A stretch of 64,000 bases of DNA from Parvularcula sp. BBD 1991-13 (GTDB taxonomy: Bacteria > Pseudomonadota > Alphaproteobacteria > Caulobacterales > Parvularculaceae): assembly GCA_001657385.1 (NCBI GenBank), contig LYSZ01000001.1, forward strand, positions 186,001-250,000, written 5' to 3'. The position numbers were made by a program, and so were the translations under genes. This document shows, in pieces, positions 1-11,708 of this stretch. Below the pieces are notes generated by a model. The model searched no databases. It was given only the letters and a program-made list of their open reading frames with translations, and was not told where the DNA came from. Positions within the stretch are counted from its first letter, which is position 1, and the number at the start of each line of letters is the position of its first letter.

Positions 1-1485
1 GCCGCGGCCGCCGCCGCCGAGCGCGGGCGGGAGGGCGAATACGCCGTCACCAACACCCGCTCGTCGATGGACCCGTTCCTGAAGTACTCGGACGAACGCG
101 ACCTGCGCGAGACGGTGTGGCGGACCTATTACAATCGCGGCGACAATGGCGACGAGCACGACAACAACGCCGTCATCGCGGAGATCCTGCAATTACGGCA
201 TGAGCGGGTCGGCCTGCTCGGATACGACAACTACGCCGCCTGGCGTTTGCAGAACCGCATGGCCAAGACGCCGGAACGCGCCCTGGACCTGATGCAGGCG
301 GTCTGGCCCGCCGCGATCGCCCGCGTGGAGGAGGAAGTCGCCGAGATGCAGGCGATGGTCGACGCCGAGGGGGGCGGTTTCGCGATCGCGCCGTGGGACT
401 ACCGCTATTACATGGAGAAGGTGCGGCAGGCGAAATATGATCTGAATTCGGATGAAGTGAAGCAGTATCTCCAGCTCGACAAGCTGCGCGAGGCGATGTT
501 TTTCGTCGCCGGCGAGCTGTTCGGCTTCGCGTTCGCCCCCGTGCCCGAAGGGGCCGTCCCCGTTTTCCACGAAGACGTGAAGGTGTGGGACGTGACGGAC
601 AGGACCACCGGAGAGCATGTCGGCCTGTGGTATCTCGACCCGTTCGCCCGCGCGGGCAAGCGCTCCGGCGCCTGGGCGACCAGCTACCGCTCCCATGACA
701 CGCTGAACGGCGTGAAGAAATCGGTTCTTTCCGCCAACAATTCGAATTTCATCGAGGGCGCGCCGGGCGAGCCGGTCCTGATCTCCTGGGACGATGCGGA
801 GACTTATTTCCACGAGTTCGGTCACGCGCTGCATTACCTGTCGTCGAATGTCGACTATCCGACCCTCAACAGCGGCGTTCGCGACTATACGGAGTTTCAG
901 TCGCAATTGCTGGAGCGCTGGCTGGCGACGGACGCGGTGATCGACAGGTATCTCGTCCATGTCGAGACCGGCGAGCCGATGCCCGCCGACATGGTGGAGA
1001 AAATCAAGGCCGCCGCGACCTTCAACCAGGGGTTCGCGACGACGGAATATCTCGCCTCGGCGCTGGTCGACATGAAGTTCCATATGACCGACCCGGCCGG
1101 CATCGATCCCGACGCGTTCGAGCGCGAAACCCTTGCGGCGCTCGGCATGCCGGAGGAACTGGTCATGCGTCACCGCAGCCCGCATTTCGGCCATATCTTC
1201 TCCGGAGAGGGATACTCGGCCGGATATTATGGTTATCTGTGGGCGGATGTTCTAACCTCGGACGCGGCCGAGGCGTTCGCCGACGCGCCCGGCGGCTTTT
1301 ACGACGAGGAACTGGCGGGCAAGCTCGTGCGCTATCTGTTCGCGCCGCGCAACGCCATCGACCCGGCGGAGGCTTATCGCCTGTTCAGGGGGCGCGATGC
1401 GGGGATCGAGCCTTTAATGCGCGATCGCGGCTTTCCAGTTCCCAGCGGCGATGGCGGCGGCAATGGGAGCGCAGGCTCGCAGTAG
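1..1485 (+). CDS. dcp: M3 family metallopeptidase (peptidyl-dipeptidase Dcp-like), 5' end outside window
   Basis: The frame is open from base 1, so the start lies outside the window; about 494 C-terminal residues are visible. The zinc motif HEFGHALH is encoded at about 811-834 and is followed about 25 residues later by the DYTEFQSQ segment that supplies the third ligand (Glu), the arrangement of thimet/Dcp (M3) peptidases. The visible N-terminal part, with FLKYSDERDLRE, matches the helical region ahead of the M3 catalytic core. Enzymes of this family cleave short peptides: Dcp removes C-terminal dipeptides, and related oligopeptidases cut internally. The last about 15 residues are Gly/Ser-rich and probably disordered. 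The gene converges on msrA with only a 6-base gap. The M3 assignment is firm; Dcp rather than another M3 subfamily is inferred from similarity of the visible half. Confidence 0.9.
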   Translation, partial: AAAAAAERGREGEYAVTNTRSSMDPFLKYSDERDLRETVWRTYYNRGDNGDEHDNNAVIAEILQLRHERVGLLGYDNYAAWRLQNRMAKTPERALDLMQAVWPAAIARVEEEVAEMQAMVDAEGGGFAIAPWDYRYYMEKVRQAKYDLNSDEVKQYLQLDKLREAMFFVAGELFGFAFAPVPEGAVPVFHEDVKVWDVTDRTTGEHVGLWYLDPFARAGKRSGAWATSYRSHDTLNGVKKSVLSANNSNFIEGAPGEPVLISWDDAETYFHEFGHALHYLSSNVDYPTLNSGVRDYTEFQSQLLERWLATDAVIDRYLVHVETGEPMPADMVEKIKAAATFNQGFATTEYLASALVDMKFHMTDPAGIDPDAFERETLAALGMPEELVMRHRSPHFGHIFSGEGYSAGYYGYLWADVLTSDAAEAFADAPGGFYDEELAGKLVRYLFAPRNAIDPAEAYRLFRGRDAGIEPLMRDRGFPVPSGDGGGNGSAGSQ

Positions 1486-1491
1486 GCGCGC

Positions 1492-2127
1492 TTACTCCCC
1501 CCACACCTGCGCCACGCGGCGGTCCCGTCCGCAGGCGGTGCGATACAGCTTATAGCGCAGGGGGTTTTTCTTGTAGTAATCCTGGTGGTAGTCCTCGGCG
1601 ATCCAGAACCGGTCCAGTTCCCGAATGGGGGTGACGACAGGTTGGCCGAGGGCTTCCTCGGCGGCGGCCTTCGCCGCCTGGGCCGCTTCGTATTCGTTCG
1701 CATTCTGATAGAAAATCGCGGTCGTGTAGGAATGCCCCCGGTCGCAGAACTGTCCGCCGTCGTCAAGCGGGTCCACATGGCGCAGGAAATAGTCGACAAG
1801 TTCGCGATACGTGACGACATCCGGATCGTAGGGCGCGCGCACCACCTCAAGATGCCCCTCGTGATTGCGGTAAGTGGGGTTTTGCAGGGTTCCCCCGGCA
1901 TAGCCGGAGACGACGTCGCCGACGCCGTCAAGTTTTTCAAGGTCCGCTTCCACGCACCAGAAACACCCGCCGGCCAGCACCAGCGTTGCGGAATAGGCGC
2001 CGTCGGTTCGGGCCGGCGCATCCTGCGCGGCTGCGGCGCCGGCGGACAGGGCGCGGGCAGACACCGCGCCGATCGCCAGGACGATAAGGGCCGCGATGGC
2101 GACCGCGGTTGGGGTCGATAGTCTCAT
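1492..2127 (-). CDS. msrA: Peptide-methionine (S)-S-oxide reductase MsrA, exported form
   Basis: The 211-residue protein has the MsrA active-site motif [13 protein letters not shown], with the catalytic Cys in GGCFWC. Downstream are the conserved [16 protein letters not shown] and RQYTT-like ([10 protein letters not shown]) blocks. It reduces methionine-S-sulfoxide in proteins or free methionine using thioredoxin-type reductants. Residues 1-34 form a signal peptide (basic start, alanine/isoleucine-rich core, ending near AGAAAAQ), so this copy probably acts in the periplasm on oxidised envelope proteins. The start ATG is preceded by AAGGA eight bases upstream. It converges with the M3 peptidase gene. 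MsrA family identity is very secure; periplasmic location is inferred from the leader. Confidence 0.95.
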   Translation of the reverse strand: MRLSTPTAVAIAALIVLAIGAVSARALSAGAAAAQDAPARTDGAYSATLVLAGGCFWCVEADLEKLDGVGDVVSGYAGGTLQNPTYRNHEGHLEVVRAPYDPDVVTYRELVDYFLRHVDPLDDGGQFCDRGHSYTTAIFYQNANEYEAAQAAKAAAEEALGQPVVTPIRELDRFWIAEDYHQDYYKKNPLRYKLYRTACGRDRRVAQVWGE

Positions 2128-2341
2128 GGTTTCGATCCTTTTTCCGACATATGGAGCCTTCGCGCCCGCGGGCGCCAGCGCCTCGCGGCTTTTCTCACCG
2201 GATTGTTACGCCTTTTCGCCATGGTCGGTTTCCTCCGGCGCCGGGAAAGCGGCGCGCCGCCGCCTGCGCCCGAAGGCGCATTGCCCGCGCCGTCAAAACC
2301 GGCTTACAGTGCGCCTTTCAAATTGACACAGGAGCCGCTCC

Positions 2342-4606
2342 ATGCATTGCCGCGCCTTGATGATGATCGCCTGCGCCGCCATTTTGTCGGCCTGCGGGCA
2401 AACCGACCCGTCATCCGCTGAAGACAACCGGAAGGAAAAAGCCATGACCGAGCGCGCCCCGACGGCGAGCGCCGCTTTCGCCGCCGCCCTGGAGCTGACG
2501 CCGCCGGCCATCGAAAAACGGCCCGTGGAAATTACCCAGCATGGCGTGACGCGCGTCGACAATTACGCCTGGCTGCGCGACGAGAGCTGGCAGGAGGTCC
2601 TGCGCGATCCGTCTCAACTGGACGACGACATCCGCGCCGCGCTGGAGCGGGAAAACGCCTATTACAAGGAAGCGACCGCCGATCTTGACGGTCTGCGCAA
2701 GACCCTGTTCGCGGAGATGCGCGGACGGATCAAGGAAGATGATTCCAGCGTGCCGATGAAGGACGGCGACTGGGTGTACTGGACCCGCTACCGCGAGGGC
2801 GGGGAGTATCCGGTCTTCATGCGCGCGCCCGCGTCGACCGGCGCCGCCGGCGGCAAGGACGAGATCCTCTTCGACGGCGACAAGGAGAGCGAGGGCGCCG
2901 AGTTCTTCAATGTGGGCGACGTCGCGCACAGCCCCGATCACCGCTACATCGCCTACGCCGTCGACCGGCTGGGTTCGGAGTATTTTTCGATCCGCGTGCG
3001 CAATGTCGACACCGGCGAGGAATACGACGAAACCATCGAGAGCGCCGACGGCTTCGGCGCTGTATGGACCGCTGATTCCGCCGCCTTTTATTACGTCGAG
3101 CGGGACGACAACCAGCGCCCCAAGCGCGTCAAGCTGCACCGTCTGGGAACCGATCCGTCGCAGGACCGCATGGTGTACGAAGAGGCCGATGACGGATTTT
3201 TCCTCACCATCGGCAAGAGCCAGAGCGGCGAGTATGTCTTCATCCAGGCTGGCAGCCATACCTCCAGCGAGGTGCGCTTCCTCCCGGCCGACGACCTTGA
3301 CGCCGAACCGGCGCTGGTCGAACCGCGTACGGAAGACATGGAATATTCGGTCGACCATCATGGCGATTATTTCTATATTCTCACCAACGCCGACGGCGCG
3401 GTCGACTTCAAGATCGCCCGCGCGCCGGTCGCCGCGCCGGGCCGCGCCAACTGGACCGATTGGGTCGCGCACGAAGTGGGAACCTACATCATCAGCATGG
3501 TTCCGTTTCAGGATTATTTCGTCCGCCTGGAACGCAATAACGCGCTGCCGCGCATCGTGGTGTCGACCTATGACGGCGAGGAGCACGCCGTGACTTTCGA
3601 GGAAGCCGCCTACAGCCTCGGCATGCGGGCGGGTTTCGAATTCGACACCGGGCTGTTGCGCTTCACCTACGAGTCGCCGTCGACGCCGGAACAGACCTTC
3701 GACTACGACATGGCCGCGCGCACGCGCGCGCTTTTGAAGACCCAGGAAGTGCCGAGCGGACATGACGCCTCGCTCTATGCGGTGGAGCGGATCATGGCCA
3801 CGGCGGCGGACGGCGCCCAGGTCCCGGTGACGATCCTGCGGCTGAAATCGACGCTGAAGGACGGGTCGGCGCCGGTGCTGCTCTATGGCTACGGTTCCTA
3901 TGGGGCGACCATTCCGGCGAGCTTCTCGACCAGCCTGCTGTCCCTGGTCGATCGCGGCGCCATCTACGCCCTCGCCCATATCCGGGGCGGCGCCGCCAAG
4001 GGCCGCCAGTGGTATCTCGACGGCAAGCTCGACAAGAAGATGAACACGTTCACCGATTTCACCGCCGCCGCCGACGCGCTGATTGCGGAAGGCTACACCT
4101 CGGAGAAGAACATCGTCATTTACGGCGGCAGCGCCGGCGGTCTCCTGGTCGGCGCCGCCGTCAATCTGCGCCCCGAGCTTTTCGCCGGGGTCATCGCCGC
4201 AGTGCCGTTCGTGGATGTCGTCAACACGATTTCGGACGCGGACCTGCCGCTGACGCCGCCGGAGTGGGACGAGTGGGGCAATCCGATCGAGAGCGCCGAA
4301 GAGTATGGCTGGATCGCCGAATATTCCCCTTATGACAATATCAGGGCCGAAACCTATCCGCCGATCATGGCGACGGGCGGGCTCACCGATTATCGCGTCA
4401 CCTACTGGGAGCCGGCGAAATGGATCCCGCGCCTGCGCGACGAGGCGGAAGGCGGCCCGTTTGTGCTGCGCATGAATATGGGCGCCGGCCATGCCGGCTC
4501 CGCCGCGCGGTTCGAACGGCTTGACGAGCGCGCACATCTTTACGCTTTCGCGCTGAAAGCCCTCGGCATGGAAACCGCCGAACCGGTCCGCCATAACGGC
4601 GACTAG
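2342..4606 (+). CDS. ptrB: Oligopeptidase B-like S9A serine peptidase, lipoprotein
   Basis: This 754-residue protein begins with a lipoprotein signal (hydrophobic stretch ending LSAC, Cys18), so it is probably anchored to a membrane facing the periplasm. That is unusual for a family whose classical members are cytosolic. After the leader comes the seven-bladed propeller region (about residues 75-470), then the alpha/beta-hydrolase domain with YGYGSYGATIPASF, the nucleophile Ser597 in GGSAGGLLVG, Asp683 in GLTDYRV and His717 in GAGHAG. These match the catalytic triad of oligopeptidase B, which cuts peptides after Lys/Arg. An AGGAG ribosome site lies seven bases before the ATG. The gene stands alone and converges on the haloperoxidase gene. 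S9A family membership is certain; trypsin-like specificity is inferred from family resemblance. Confidence 0.93.
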   Translation: MHCRALMMIACAAILSACGQTDPSSAEDNRKEKAMTERAPTASAAFAAALELTPPAIEKRPVEITQHGVTRVDNYAWLRDESWQEVLRDPSQLDDDIRAALERENAYYKEATADLDGLRKTLFAEMRGRIKEDDSSVPMKDGDWVYWTRYREGGEYPVFMRAPASTGAAGGKDEILFDGDKESEGAEFFNVGDVAHSPDHRYIAYAVDRLGSEYFSIRVRNVDTGEEYDETIESADGFGAVWTADSAAFYYVERDDNQRPKRVKLHRLGTDPSQDRMVYEEADDGFFLTIGKSQSGEYVFIQAGSHTSSEVRFLPADDLDAEPALVEPRTEDMEYSVDHHGDYFYILTNADGAVDFKIARAPVAAPGRANWTDWVAHEVGTYIISMVPFQDYFVRLERNNALPRIVVSTYDGEEHAVTFEEAAYSLGMRAGFEFDTGLLRFTYESPSTPEQTFDYDMAARTRALLKTQEVPSGHDASLYAVERIMATAADGAQVPVTILRLKSTLKDGSAPVLLYGYGSYGATIPASFSTSLLSLVDRGAIYALAHIRGGAAKGRQWYLDGKLDKKMNTFTDFTAAADALIAEGYTSEKNIVIYGGSAGGLLVGAAVNLRPELFAGVIAAVPFVDVVNTISDADLPLTPPEWDEWGNPIESAEEYGWIAEYSPYDNIRAETYPPIMATGGLTDYRVTYWEPAKWIPRLRDEAEGGPFVLRMNMGAGHAGSAARFERLDERAHLYAFALKALGMETAEPVRHNGD

Positions 4607-4665
4607 GCGCGGCTATTTTTGAGGGCGGGCCTTTCGCCGGCCCCCTTGAAAAGCCGGTTATCGGT

Positions 4666-4696
4666 CCGCCCGCGGCCCGGTTCGAGCCGCGGGCGG
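4666..4696. terminator. Strong hairpin between convergent genes
   Basis: A perfect 11-base-pair stem (CCGCCCGCGGC / GCCGCGGGCGG) with a 9-base loop lies in the 127-base gap between the oligopeptidase B and haloperoxidase genes. A second, weaker GC hairpin (GGGCGGGCC, then GCCGGCCC) precedes it at about 4623-4645. Neither has a long T-run, so they may act as bidirectional transcription barriers rather than classical intrinsic terminators. Confidence 0.5.
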
Positions 4697-4733
4697 CATT
4701 GGTTCCACCGACGGTTTTATCGGCGCCCGGATG

Positions 4734-6566
4734 TTATCCCGGGATGTTGGTGACGACGCCGTCCCTGATGCGGATGCGCTGACCGTTCAGCCGGCGGAGC
4801 GTCAGCCCGTCGATCTCCTCGTTATAGGTGATCGTGTAATCGGCGAGCAGCGCGATGCCGGCTTCCTCGCCGATGAGGTTGCCGACACCGTCGGAACGCC
4901 AGTGCATGCCCGCGCCGTCGCGGCCATGGGTGACGTTGGCGATCAGCTTGTTCAGTTCGCCGCCGATGGTGAGCGGCGCGCCGAGCCAGGGGTCCAGCGC
5001 CGTGCCGCCCTGGTTCGGCACCTGCGGATTCTGGAACACGTAGTCCTCGTTGAGAAACGCCTTCAGGATCGTCGCGCCGGCGGCGACGAAAGACGAGTGC
5101 CCGCCCGGATAAGCCGGGTGCACGGGCGAACCCTCGGGGAAGCCCATCGGCAGAAGGCCGTCATTGGCGGTGTCGCCCGGCGCGGTTCCGTTCACGGCCC
5201 GCACCTCGTCGACGGCGCGGTTATAGGCTTCGGAGCCGAACAGCTCCGCGCCGACGCCGTAATTGACGAAGCCGTTCACCTGCCGGTTGATGCGCCCGCC
5301 ATAGGCTTCGGGCCGAAGCCGCCGGTGGGCGGACCATTTCTGGAACCAGGCGCCCGTGAGCGCCTGGCGCGGCGCGTGCACCGTCAGGTGGCTGATGTCC
5401 GGCAGGCCGAAGCTGACAAAGCCGGCCTGCGTCGAGCTGTTGACCCGCAGATAGGGCAGCGACGGGTCGAAGGCGTTGTCGTCGTTAAGGGCGAAGACGA
5501 CGGACAGGGCGTGGAGCGGCGACTGCAGCGGGAAGTCGCGATGCACCCATTCGGACAGGTCGCGCATGCGCGCGATGAACCGCGTGCCGCCGGTGAAGGT
5601 CGACGCGTTGCCGGAGGGCGTGTTGCGGTTCGGCTCAAACCCGCGCTGCACCGCCAGCCACTCGTTGTACTCGGTCATGAACTGGTTCGGTGCGCCGCGT
5701 TCCAGCTTGGGATAGCGCTGTTCGACGACGAGCTGGCCGATCTGGAACGGCAGAAGAAGGAACTGGCTCACGAACGGGCCTGTCAGAACGCCGTCGGGAA
5801 CCCGGCTGGCGAAGGTTGCGTCGACGGGGATGGTGCCGCGGAACAAGGTCGCCGGGGTGACGAGACCGCTGGCGTCGCGCGGAAAAATGTCGCTGCGCGA
5901 AAACCGGTTGAGGTCGTCGGCGGCGCGCTGGATGATGTTGCGGCTCTCATAGACGGAAAACGGCACGTCGCGCGTGACCGAATACCAGTAAAGCTCGGCC
6001 ATCTCCGCCTCGTTGATGGCGCTGTCGAACGAGGGCGCGGCGAAGATGCGGTTGGCGTTGCCGTCGAGACCCGACATTTCGAAGGCGAACGCCGCCTGCG
6101 GGCTGACCAGCCGGTTGCGCAGCGGGTCGTTCTCCCGGCCCACCAGGATCGCTTCGAAATCGGCGAAGTTGCGGCTGTTGAGCGCCGTCAGCAGGGAATG
6201 GTAGGAATTCGCCGTAACCTCGCCGTTGGCGTTGTGTTTCAGGGACTTGCTGAACATGCCGCGGAAATCGCCGAAGCGCGTCTCGTCGTCGTTGATCGGC
6301 TGAAAGCTGAGCGGGGTCTGGTTGAAATTGGTCTGCGCCCGGTTCTCGCGGATGCTCAGGGCGTCGGCGCGGCGGTAGATGGGATCGTCCGCAAGCACCT
6401 GTCCGAGCGGGGCGCTGGCCGCCGCCTTGCCGGAGACGCCGCCGGCCCCGGCGACCGCCGCCGCGACCGCCGCCGTCTGCAGAACGCCGCGACGCGAAAC
6501 GCTGAAACGGGCGCTGTCCGCGCCGTTATCGTCAGCAGCAACATTTTCCGTATCTTTTTCTTGCAT
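4734..6566 (-). CDS. Vanadium-dependent haloperoxidase/PAP2-type phosphatase family protein, Tat-exported
   Basis: I take the ATG at 6566 (610 residues), because it has a near-perfect ribosome site (AAGGAGAG) just upstream; the frame stays open for 58 more codons. Residues about 24-45 carry a twin-arginine leader (SRRGVL followed by an Ala-rich core), so the folded enzyme is exported. The vanadate/phosphate pocket is recognisable in three parts: Lys410 with the Arg residues of KWSAHRRLRPE, PGGHSSF with His490, and HWRSDGVG with His555 as the probable axial ligand. This is the layout of vanadium haloperoxidases and related PAP2 phosphatases. At about 610 residues it is haloperoxidase-sized and far longer than simple PAP2 proteins. 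It could oxidise halides with peroxide or hydrolyse phosphate esters; the sequence alone does not decide between them. Confidence 0.85.
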   Translation of the reverse strand: MQEKDTENVAADDNGADSARFSVSRRGVLQTAAVAAAVAGAGGVSGKAAASAPLGQVLADDPIYRRADALSIRENRAQTNFNQTPLSFQPINDDETRFGDFRGMFSKSLKHNANGEVTANSYHSLLTALNSRNFADFEAILVGRENDPLRNRLVSPQAAFAFEMSGLDGNANRIFAAPSFDSAINEAEMAELYWYSVTRDVPFSVYESRNIIQRAADDLNRFSRSDIFPRDASGLVTPATLFRGTIPVDATFASRVPDGVLTGPFVSQFLLLPFQIGQLVVEQRYPKLERGAPNQFMTEYNEWLAVQRGFEPNRNTPSGNASTFTGGTRFIARMRDLSEWVHRDFPLQSPLHALSVVFALNDDNAFDPSLPYLRVNSSTQAGFVSFGLPDISHLTVHAPRQALTGAWFQKWSAHRRLRPEAYGGRINRQVNGFVNYGVGAELFGSEAYNRAVDEVRAVNGTAPGDTANDGLLPMGFPEGSPVHPAYPGGHSSFVAAGATILKAFLNEDYVFQNPQVPNQGGTALDPWLGAPLTIGGELNKLIANVTHGRDGAGMHWRSDGVGNLIGEEAGIALLADYTITYNEEIDGLTLRRLNGQRIRIRDGVVTNIPG

Positions 6567-7018
6567 AAGCTCTCCTTCGCTTCCCTCGGGAAGCGTTGTT
6601 TTGATATGAAACGGAAGCGCCGGCGTTTGCCGCGCCAGCGGCTTCCTCCTGATGCAGAAGATTCCGTGGTGTTGATACTCTACGGGAAGGTCCTGGGCCG
6701 TACCGCAACAGATTGGCCCCGCCCGCCTGGCGACGGGCAAAAAATGCTGTCAGCGCATTCATGCACGACCGGGACGGTCGTCGGAGGCTCGCCGCCGACG
6801 GTTATGCGAGAAGCGCCGGCCGCGACATGCGCGTCATATTCAGACGACAGGATGGTTACAAGATTATTTCTTCATTGGCGATAGAAAAAATACCGTTAAA
6901 TGAATGAAAATAACTATAGAATTTTCATTGAACAGAATCCGGAAATATTGTTGTAAAGATATTGCAGGCTATTTTCCGGCCGCGCCTCCGGGACGCTGTT
7001 GCGCAATGCGCCGAACGT
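6567..7018. promoter_or_regulatory. Long intergenic region with AT-rich segment and perfect inverted repeat
   Basis: No credible gene fills these 452 bases between the haloperoxidase start and the rnr stop. The half next to rnr is unusually AT-rich (about 6865-6965). It contains a perfect 9-base inverted repeat AATGAAAAT / ATTTTCATT at 6903-6911 and 6921-6929 with a 9-base spacer, which looks like an operator. Because rnr ends here, any promoter would serve the haloperoxidase gene on the minus strand, about 340 bases downstream. No standard -35/-10 pair was convincing. Confidence 0.4.
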
Positions 7019-9367
<2,349 letters not shown>

Positions 9368-9452
9368 AATCTGTCTTTCGGGTGTCTGTCTGTCGTGGGG
9401 CGTAGCCTTAGCACGGTTCGCGGGCGTTCGCGAAAACGACCGGACGCGCCCG

Positions 9453-10043
9453 TCACCGGCCCGCCGCAAGCGGATCGCGCGCGCGCCCGCCGACGATGAT
9501 CTCGTAATGGAGATGGACGGCGGTGGCGTTGCCGCTGTCGCCGGTGCGGCCGATCGGCTGGCCCCGACGCACGCGGTCGCCGGGCGCGAGCCCGCGTTCA
9601 TAGGCGGAAAGATGCGCATAGCGCGTCTTGACCCGGTCGTTGTGGCGGATCAGCACCATGCGCCCATAGCCGCGCAAGGACCGCGCCGCCTCGACGACGC
9701 CGTCGCCGGCGGCGTATACCGGGCGCGGCGCGCCGGTGTAGATATCGAGGCCGTAATGGAACGGTCCGGCGCCGCCGCCGGCTTTTCGCGGGCGCCGCGG
9801 GCCGAAGCCGGAGGAGACGCACCCGTCAGTCGGCGCCCGGGCGAGAACGATCCCTGAAACGCGCGTCACGGGCGCATAGCCGGCGACGCGGCGGGCGGCG
9901 TCCGTTCGCGGGGCGTTGGAGACATGGCCGGGGCACACCCGCAGCCCCTCGCCGAAGGCGGCGTCCGGCGCTGGCGCGCTCGCGCAGGCGGCGACGCAAA
10001 GGAATGCCGCAACGCCGGCCGTCCGCCGCGCCGATATCGTCAT
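9453..10043 (-). CDS. M23 family (LytM-type) metallopeptidase, lipoprotein
   Basis: The C-terminal half carries the peptidoglycan endopeptidase motifs of the M23 family: HYGLD (His and Asp zinc ligands) and, about 80 residues later, HLHYE, with the intervening YAHLSAYERG segment. Such proteins cut peptide crosslinks in peptidoglycan or act as catalytic amidase activators. The N-terminus is a lipoprotein signal ending CVAAC, so it is likely membrane-anchored and about 170 residues long after processing. I start it at ATG 10043 (196 residues), where TGAGG sits six bases upstream; an ATG 12 bases earlier is an alternative. It is followed on the same strand by rnr with an 85-base gap. All metal ligands are present, so it is probably enzymatically active. 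Confidence 0.88.
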   Translation of the reverse strand: MTISARRTAGVAAFLCVAACASAPAPDAAFGEGLRVCPGHVSNAPRTDAARRVAGYAPVTRVSGIVLARAPTDGCVSSGFGPRRPRKAGGGAGPFHYGLDIYTGAPRPVYAAGDGVVEAARSLRGYGRMVLIRHNDRVKTRYAHLSAYERGLAPGDRVRRGQPIGRTGDSGNATAVHLHYEIIVGGRARDPLAAGR

Positions 10044-10253
10044 GCAACGCCTCATTATACTGCCGCCCGACCATAGGCTGCGACGGCAATGAGGTGAAGT
10101 TAAGGCGGGGTCAGAGGGGGCGATGGCGGCGGGCTGCGGGAGGAGATGCAGGATGACTTCCGCATGGCCGCGCTCCATTCGGCGTCCTGCGAAATGACGG
10201 AAGAAAGAAAACTTGATACTGAGAAATAATGATGAAAATATAGTTGGGAAAAT

Positions 10254-10271
10254 TTTTCTGAAGTCAGAAAA
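10254..10271 (+). promoter_or_regulatory. Inverted repeat in AT-rich leader of the orphan gene
   Basis: TTTTCTG and CAGAAAA form a perfect 7-base inverted repeat around the 4-base loop AAGT, 17 bases upstream of the GTG start at 10289. The surrounding 10200-10275 stretch is AT-rich for this genome and includes a TTGATA -35-like hexamer at 10213. It may be an operator or a leader hairpin. Confidence 0.35.
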
Positions 10272-10288
10272 CAGACTGGGGGGTTGGG

Positions 10289-11596
10289 GTGAAATATTTT
10301 GGTTTGTTCGCATTTTTCCTGGCGCTCGGCGCGACGATTGTCGGCGTAGGCGGCGCATGGGCGCAGGAACGCAGCGAGACATCTCAGGCCAGCCAGGACG
10401 AGCCATCCGAAGCCGATCTATTAAGGGCGAAATATGAGGCGCGCCTGGACGCGCTGGAGTTGTCGAACCAATCGCTGGACCGGGTCGTTCAGGTCGGCGG
10501 CTGGATCGGGTTCACCATCGCCGCCGTCGCCGTTATCGGATCGTTTTATTTCGGCAAGAGTATTTCAGATATCAGAGATCAGGCTGAAAAGACGGCCAAA
10601 AACTCCATTCAGGACGCAATTCGCGGCACAAACGAGAAAAACGGTGATCTGCAAAACGTTCTGGAAGACGTTAAAAATACGTCGCAACGACTGAAGGACA
10701 TAGAAAGCGAACTCAGTGGTTACGTGACTTTACGCGACGTGGCGCAATCGGCATCCGGCTTCGATCCTCTGGTTGAGTATTATGAAATTTATCCCGAGAT
10801 CGATCGGCGCGCCGAAGCGACCACAAGGATGCGCACCGGGGATCAAAGCATCGATCCGAAAGATACGTCCTACGACAGGGACTTTCGGCAGCGAATTGCG
10901 CTTGTGTTCGACCGCCTGCTGACCCGGCTGCGCGAGAACGAGAAAAGCGGCACGCAAAAACTGACTTCAAGCGATTATTTCAATTTGTCCGCCAATGCGT
11001 CGAAACTCGGCATGGATTTCGTTTCGCTGGAGTTCATGGAGGCGGCGGAGCGCATCGCCAAGGGAAGCGATCCCGAAGTGACGTCGCGGCTGGTCCGGCT
11101 GCGGTTAAGCATGACGGTCATCACGGATGAAGAAGCCAAGGAGCTGCTTCGAAAGGCCTTGCGCGATACGTCGGCTGACGTTCTGCATCTTGTGGTTTCG
11201 GAAGCTTTCAACATCGGCGTCAGCACCTCCGACCCGATCGGCGTCGCCGAGGTTATCATGAATGAATTGCCCGAAGATTTGCGGGCCTCGTCGATCTGCC
11301 TGTTGAACGCATCAAGACTTTCTCTTTTCGGCAGCACGCAGGAGCACTGGAGCAGAGCCAGGGAGCTTTATGTCAGCGGGATAGACGCCTTCGCGAAAGA
11401 GGCGCCGACGGCAAGATGGTTCAAGGACAGCGCGGCGGAAATTGCAAAAATTGTCGAGGCAGATCTCTCGCTGATGGAATTGGGCGATCCCCCGATACTG
11501 GAGCGAATAGAAAAGGGATTAGCGCCTGACGTTTTCATCAAGAAGTACGGCTTTGCTTTTTTTGCGTTTTACAACCAGCATGTAAATACCGCCTAG
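10289..11596 (+). CDS. Membrane/envelope protein of unknown function with coiled coil
   Basis: I do not recognise this 435-residue protein. It starts at a GTG behind a GGGGGG-rich ribosome site. Residues 1-25 look like a cleaved signal peptide (core FGLFAFFLALGATIVGV, end GGAWAQ). A second hydrophobic segment at about residues 69-90 (GGWIGFTIAAVAVIGSFYF) would anchor it with the rest in the cytoplasm or periplasm, depending on leader use. Heptad-like charged helices flank the membrane segment (about 42-68 and 93-145). The remaining 290 residues are alpha-helical, without cysteines in motifs or catalytic signatures, and have a TPR-like look in RELYVSGIDAFAKEAPTARWFKDSAAEI. It lies on the strand opposite the rnr-topA block. 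Its codon use and flanks are AT-richer than its neighbours, which suggests a late arrival. Confidence 0.75.
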   Translation: MKYFGLFAFFLALGATIVGVGGAWAQERSETSQASQDEPSEADLLRAKYEARLDALELSNQSLDRVVQVGGWIGFTIAAVAVIGSFYFGKSISDIRDQAEKTAKNSIQDAIRGTNEKNGDLQNVLEDVKNTSQRLKDIESELSGYVTLRDVAQSASGFDPLVEYYEIYPEIDRRAEATTRMRTGDQSIDPKDTSYDRDFRQRIALVFDRLLTRLRENEKSGTQKLTSSDYFNLSANASKLGMDFVSLEFMEAAERIAKGSDPEVTSRLVRLRLSMTVITDEEAKELLRKALRDTSADVLHLVVSEAFNIGVSTSDPIGVAEVIMNELPEDLRASSICLLNASRLSLFGSTQEHWSRARELYVSGIDAFAKEAPTARWFKDSAAEIAKIVEADLSLMELGDPPILERIEKGLAPDVFIKKYGFAFFAFYNQHVNTA

Positions 11597-11668
11597 GAGA
11601 CAGGGTCCGCCGGAAGGTTCAAAAAACAATTCTCGGAAGCGCCAGGCGGGGCGGGGTCAGCTTGACGA

Positions 11669-11708
11669 GGCCCGTCATCGCGACCGCATTTGGCGGGCCG
11701 TTTTGTTG
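11669..11708 (+). terminator. Possible terminator of the orphan gene
   Basis: GGCCCG (11669-11674) and CGGGCC (11694-11699) can pair around a 19-base loop and are followed by GTTTTGTTG. The position, about 75 bases after the stop codon, suits an intrinsic terminator, although the stem is short. Confidence 0.35.

Noticed and set aside
2411-4594. Minus-strand frame of 727 codons opposite oligopeptidase B
   Set aside because: It is a high-GC shadow of the S9A gene with no motif or start signal.
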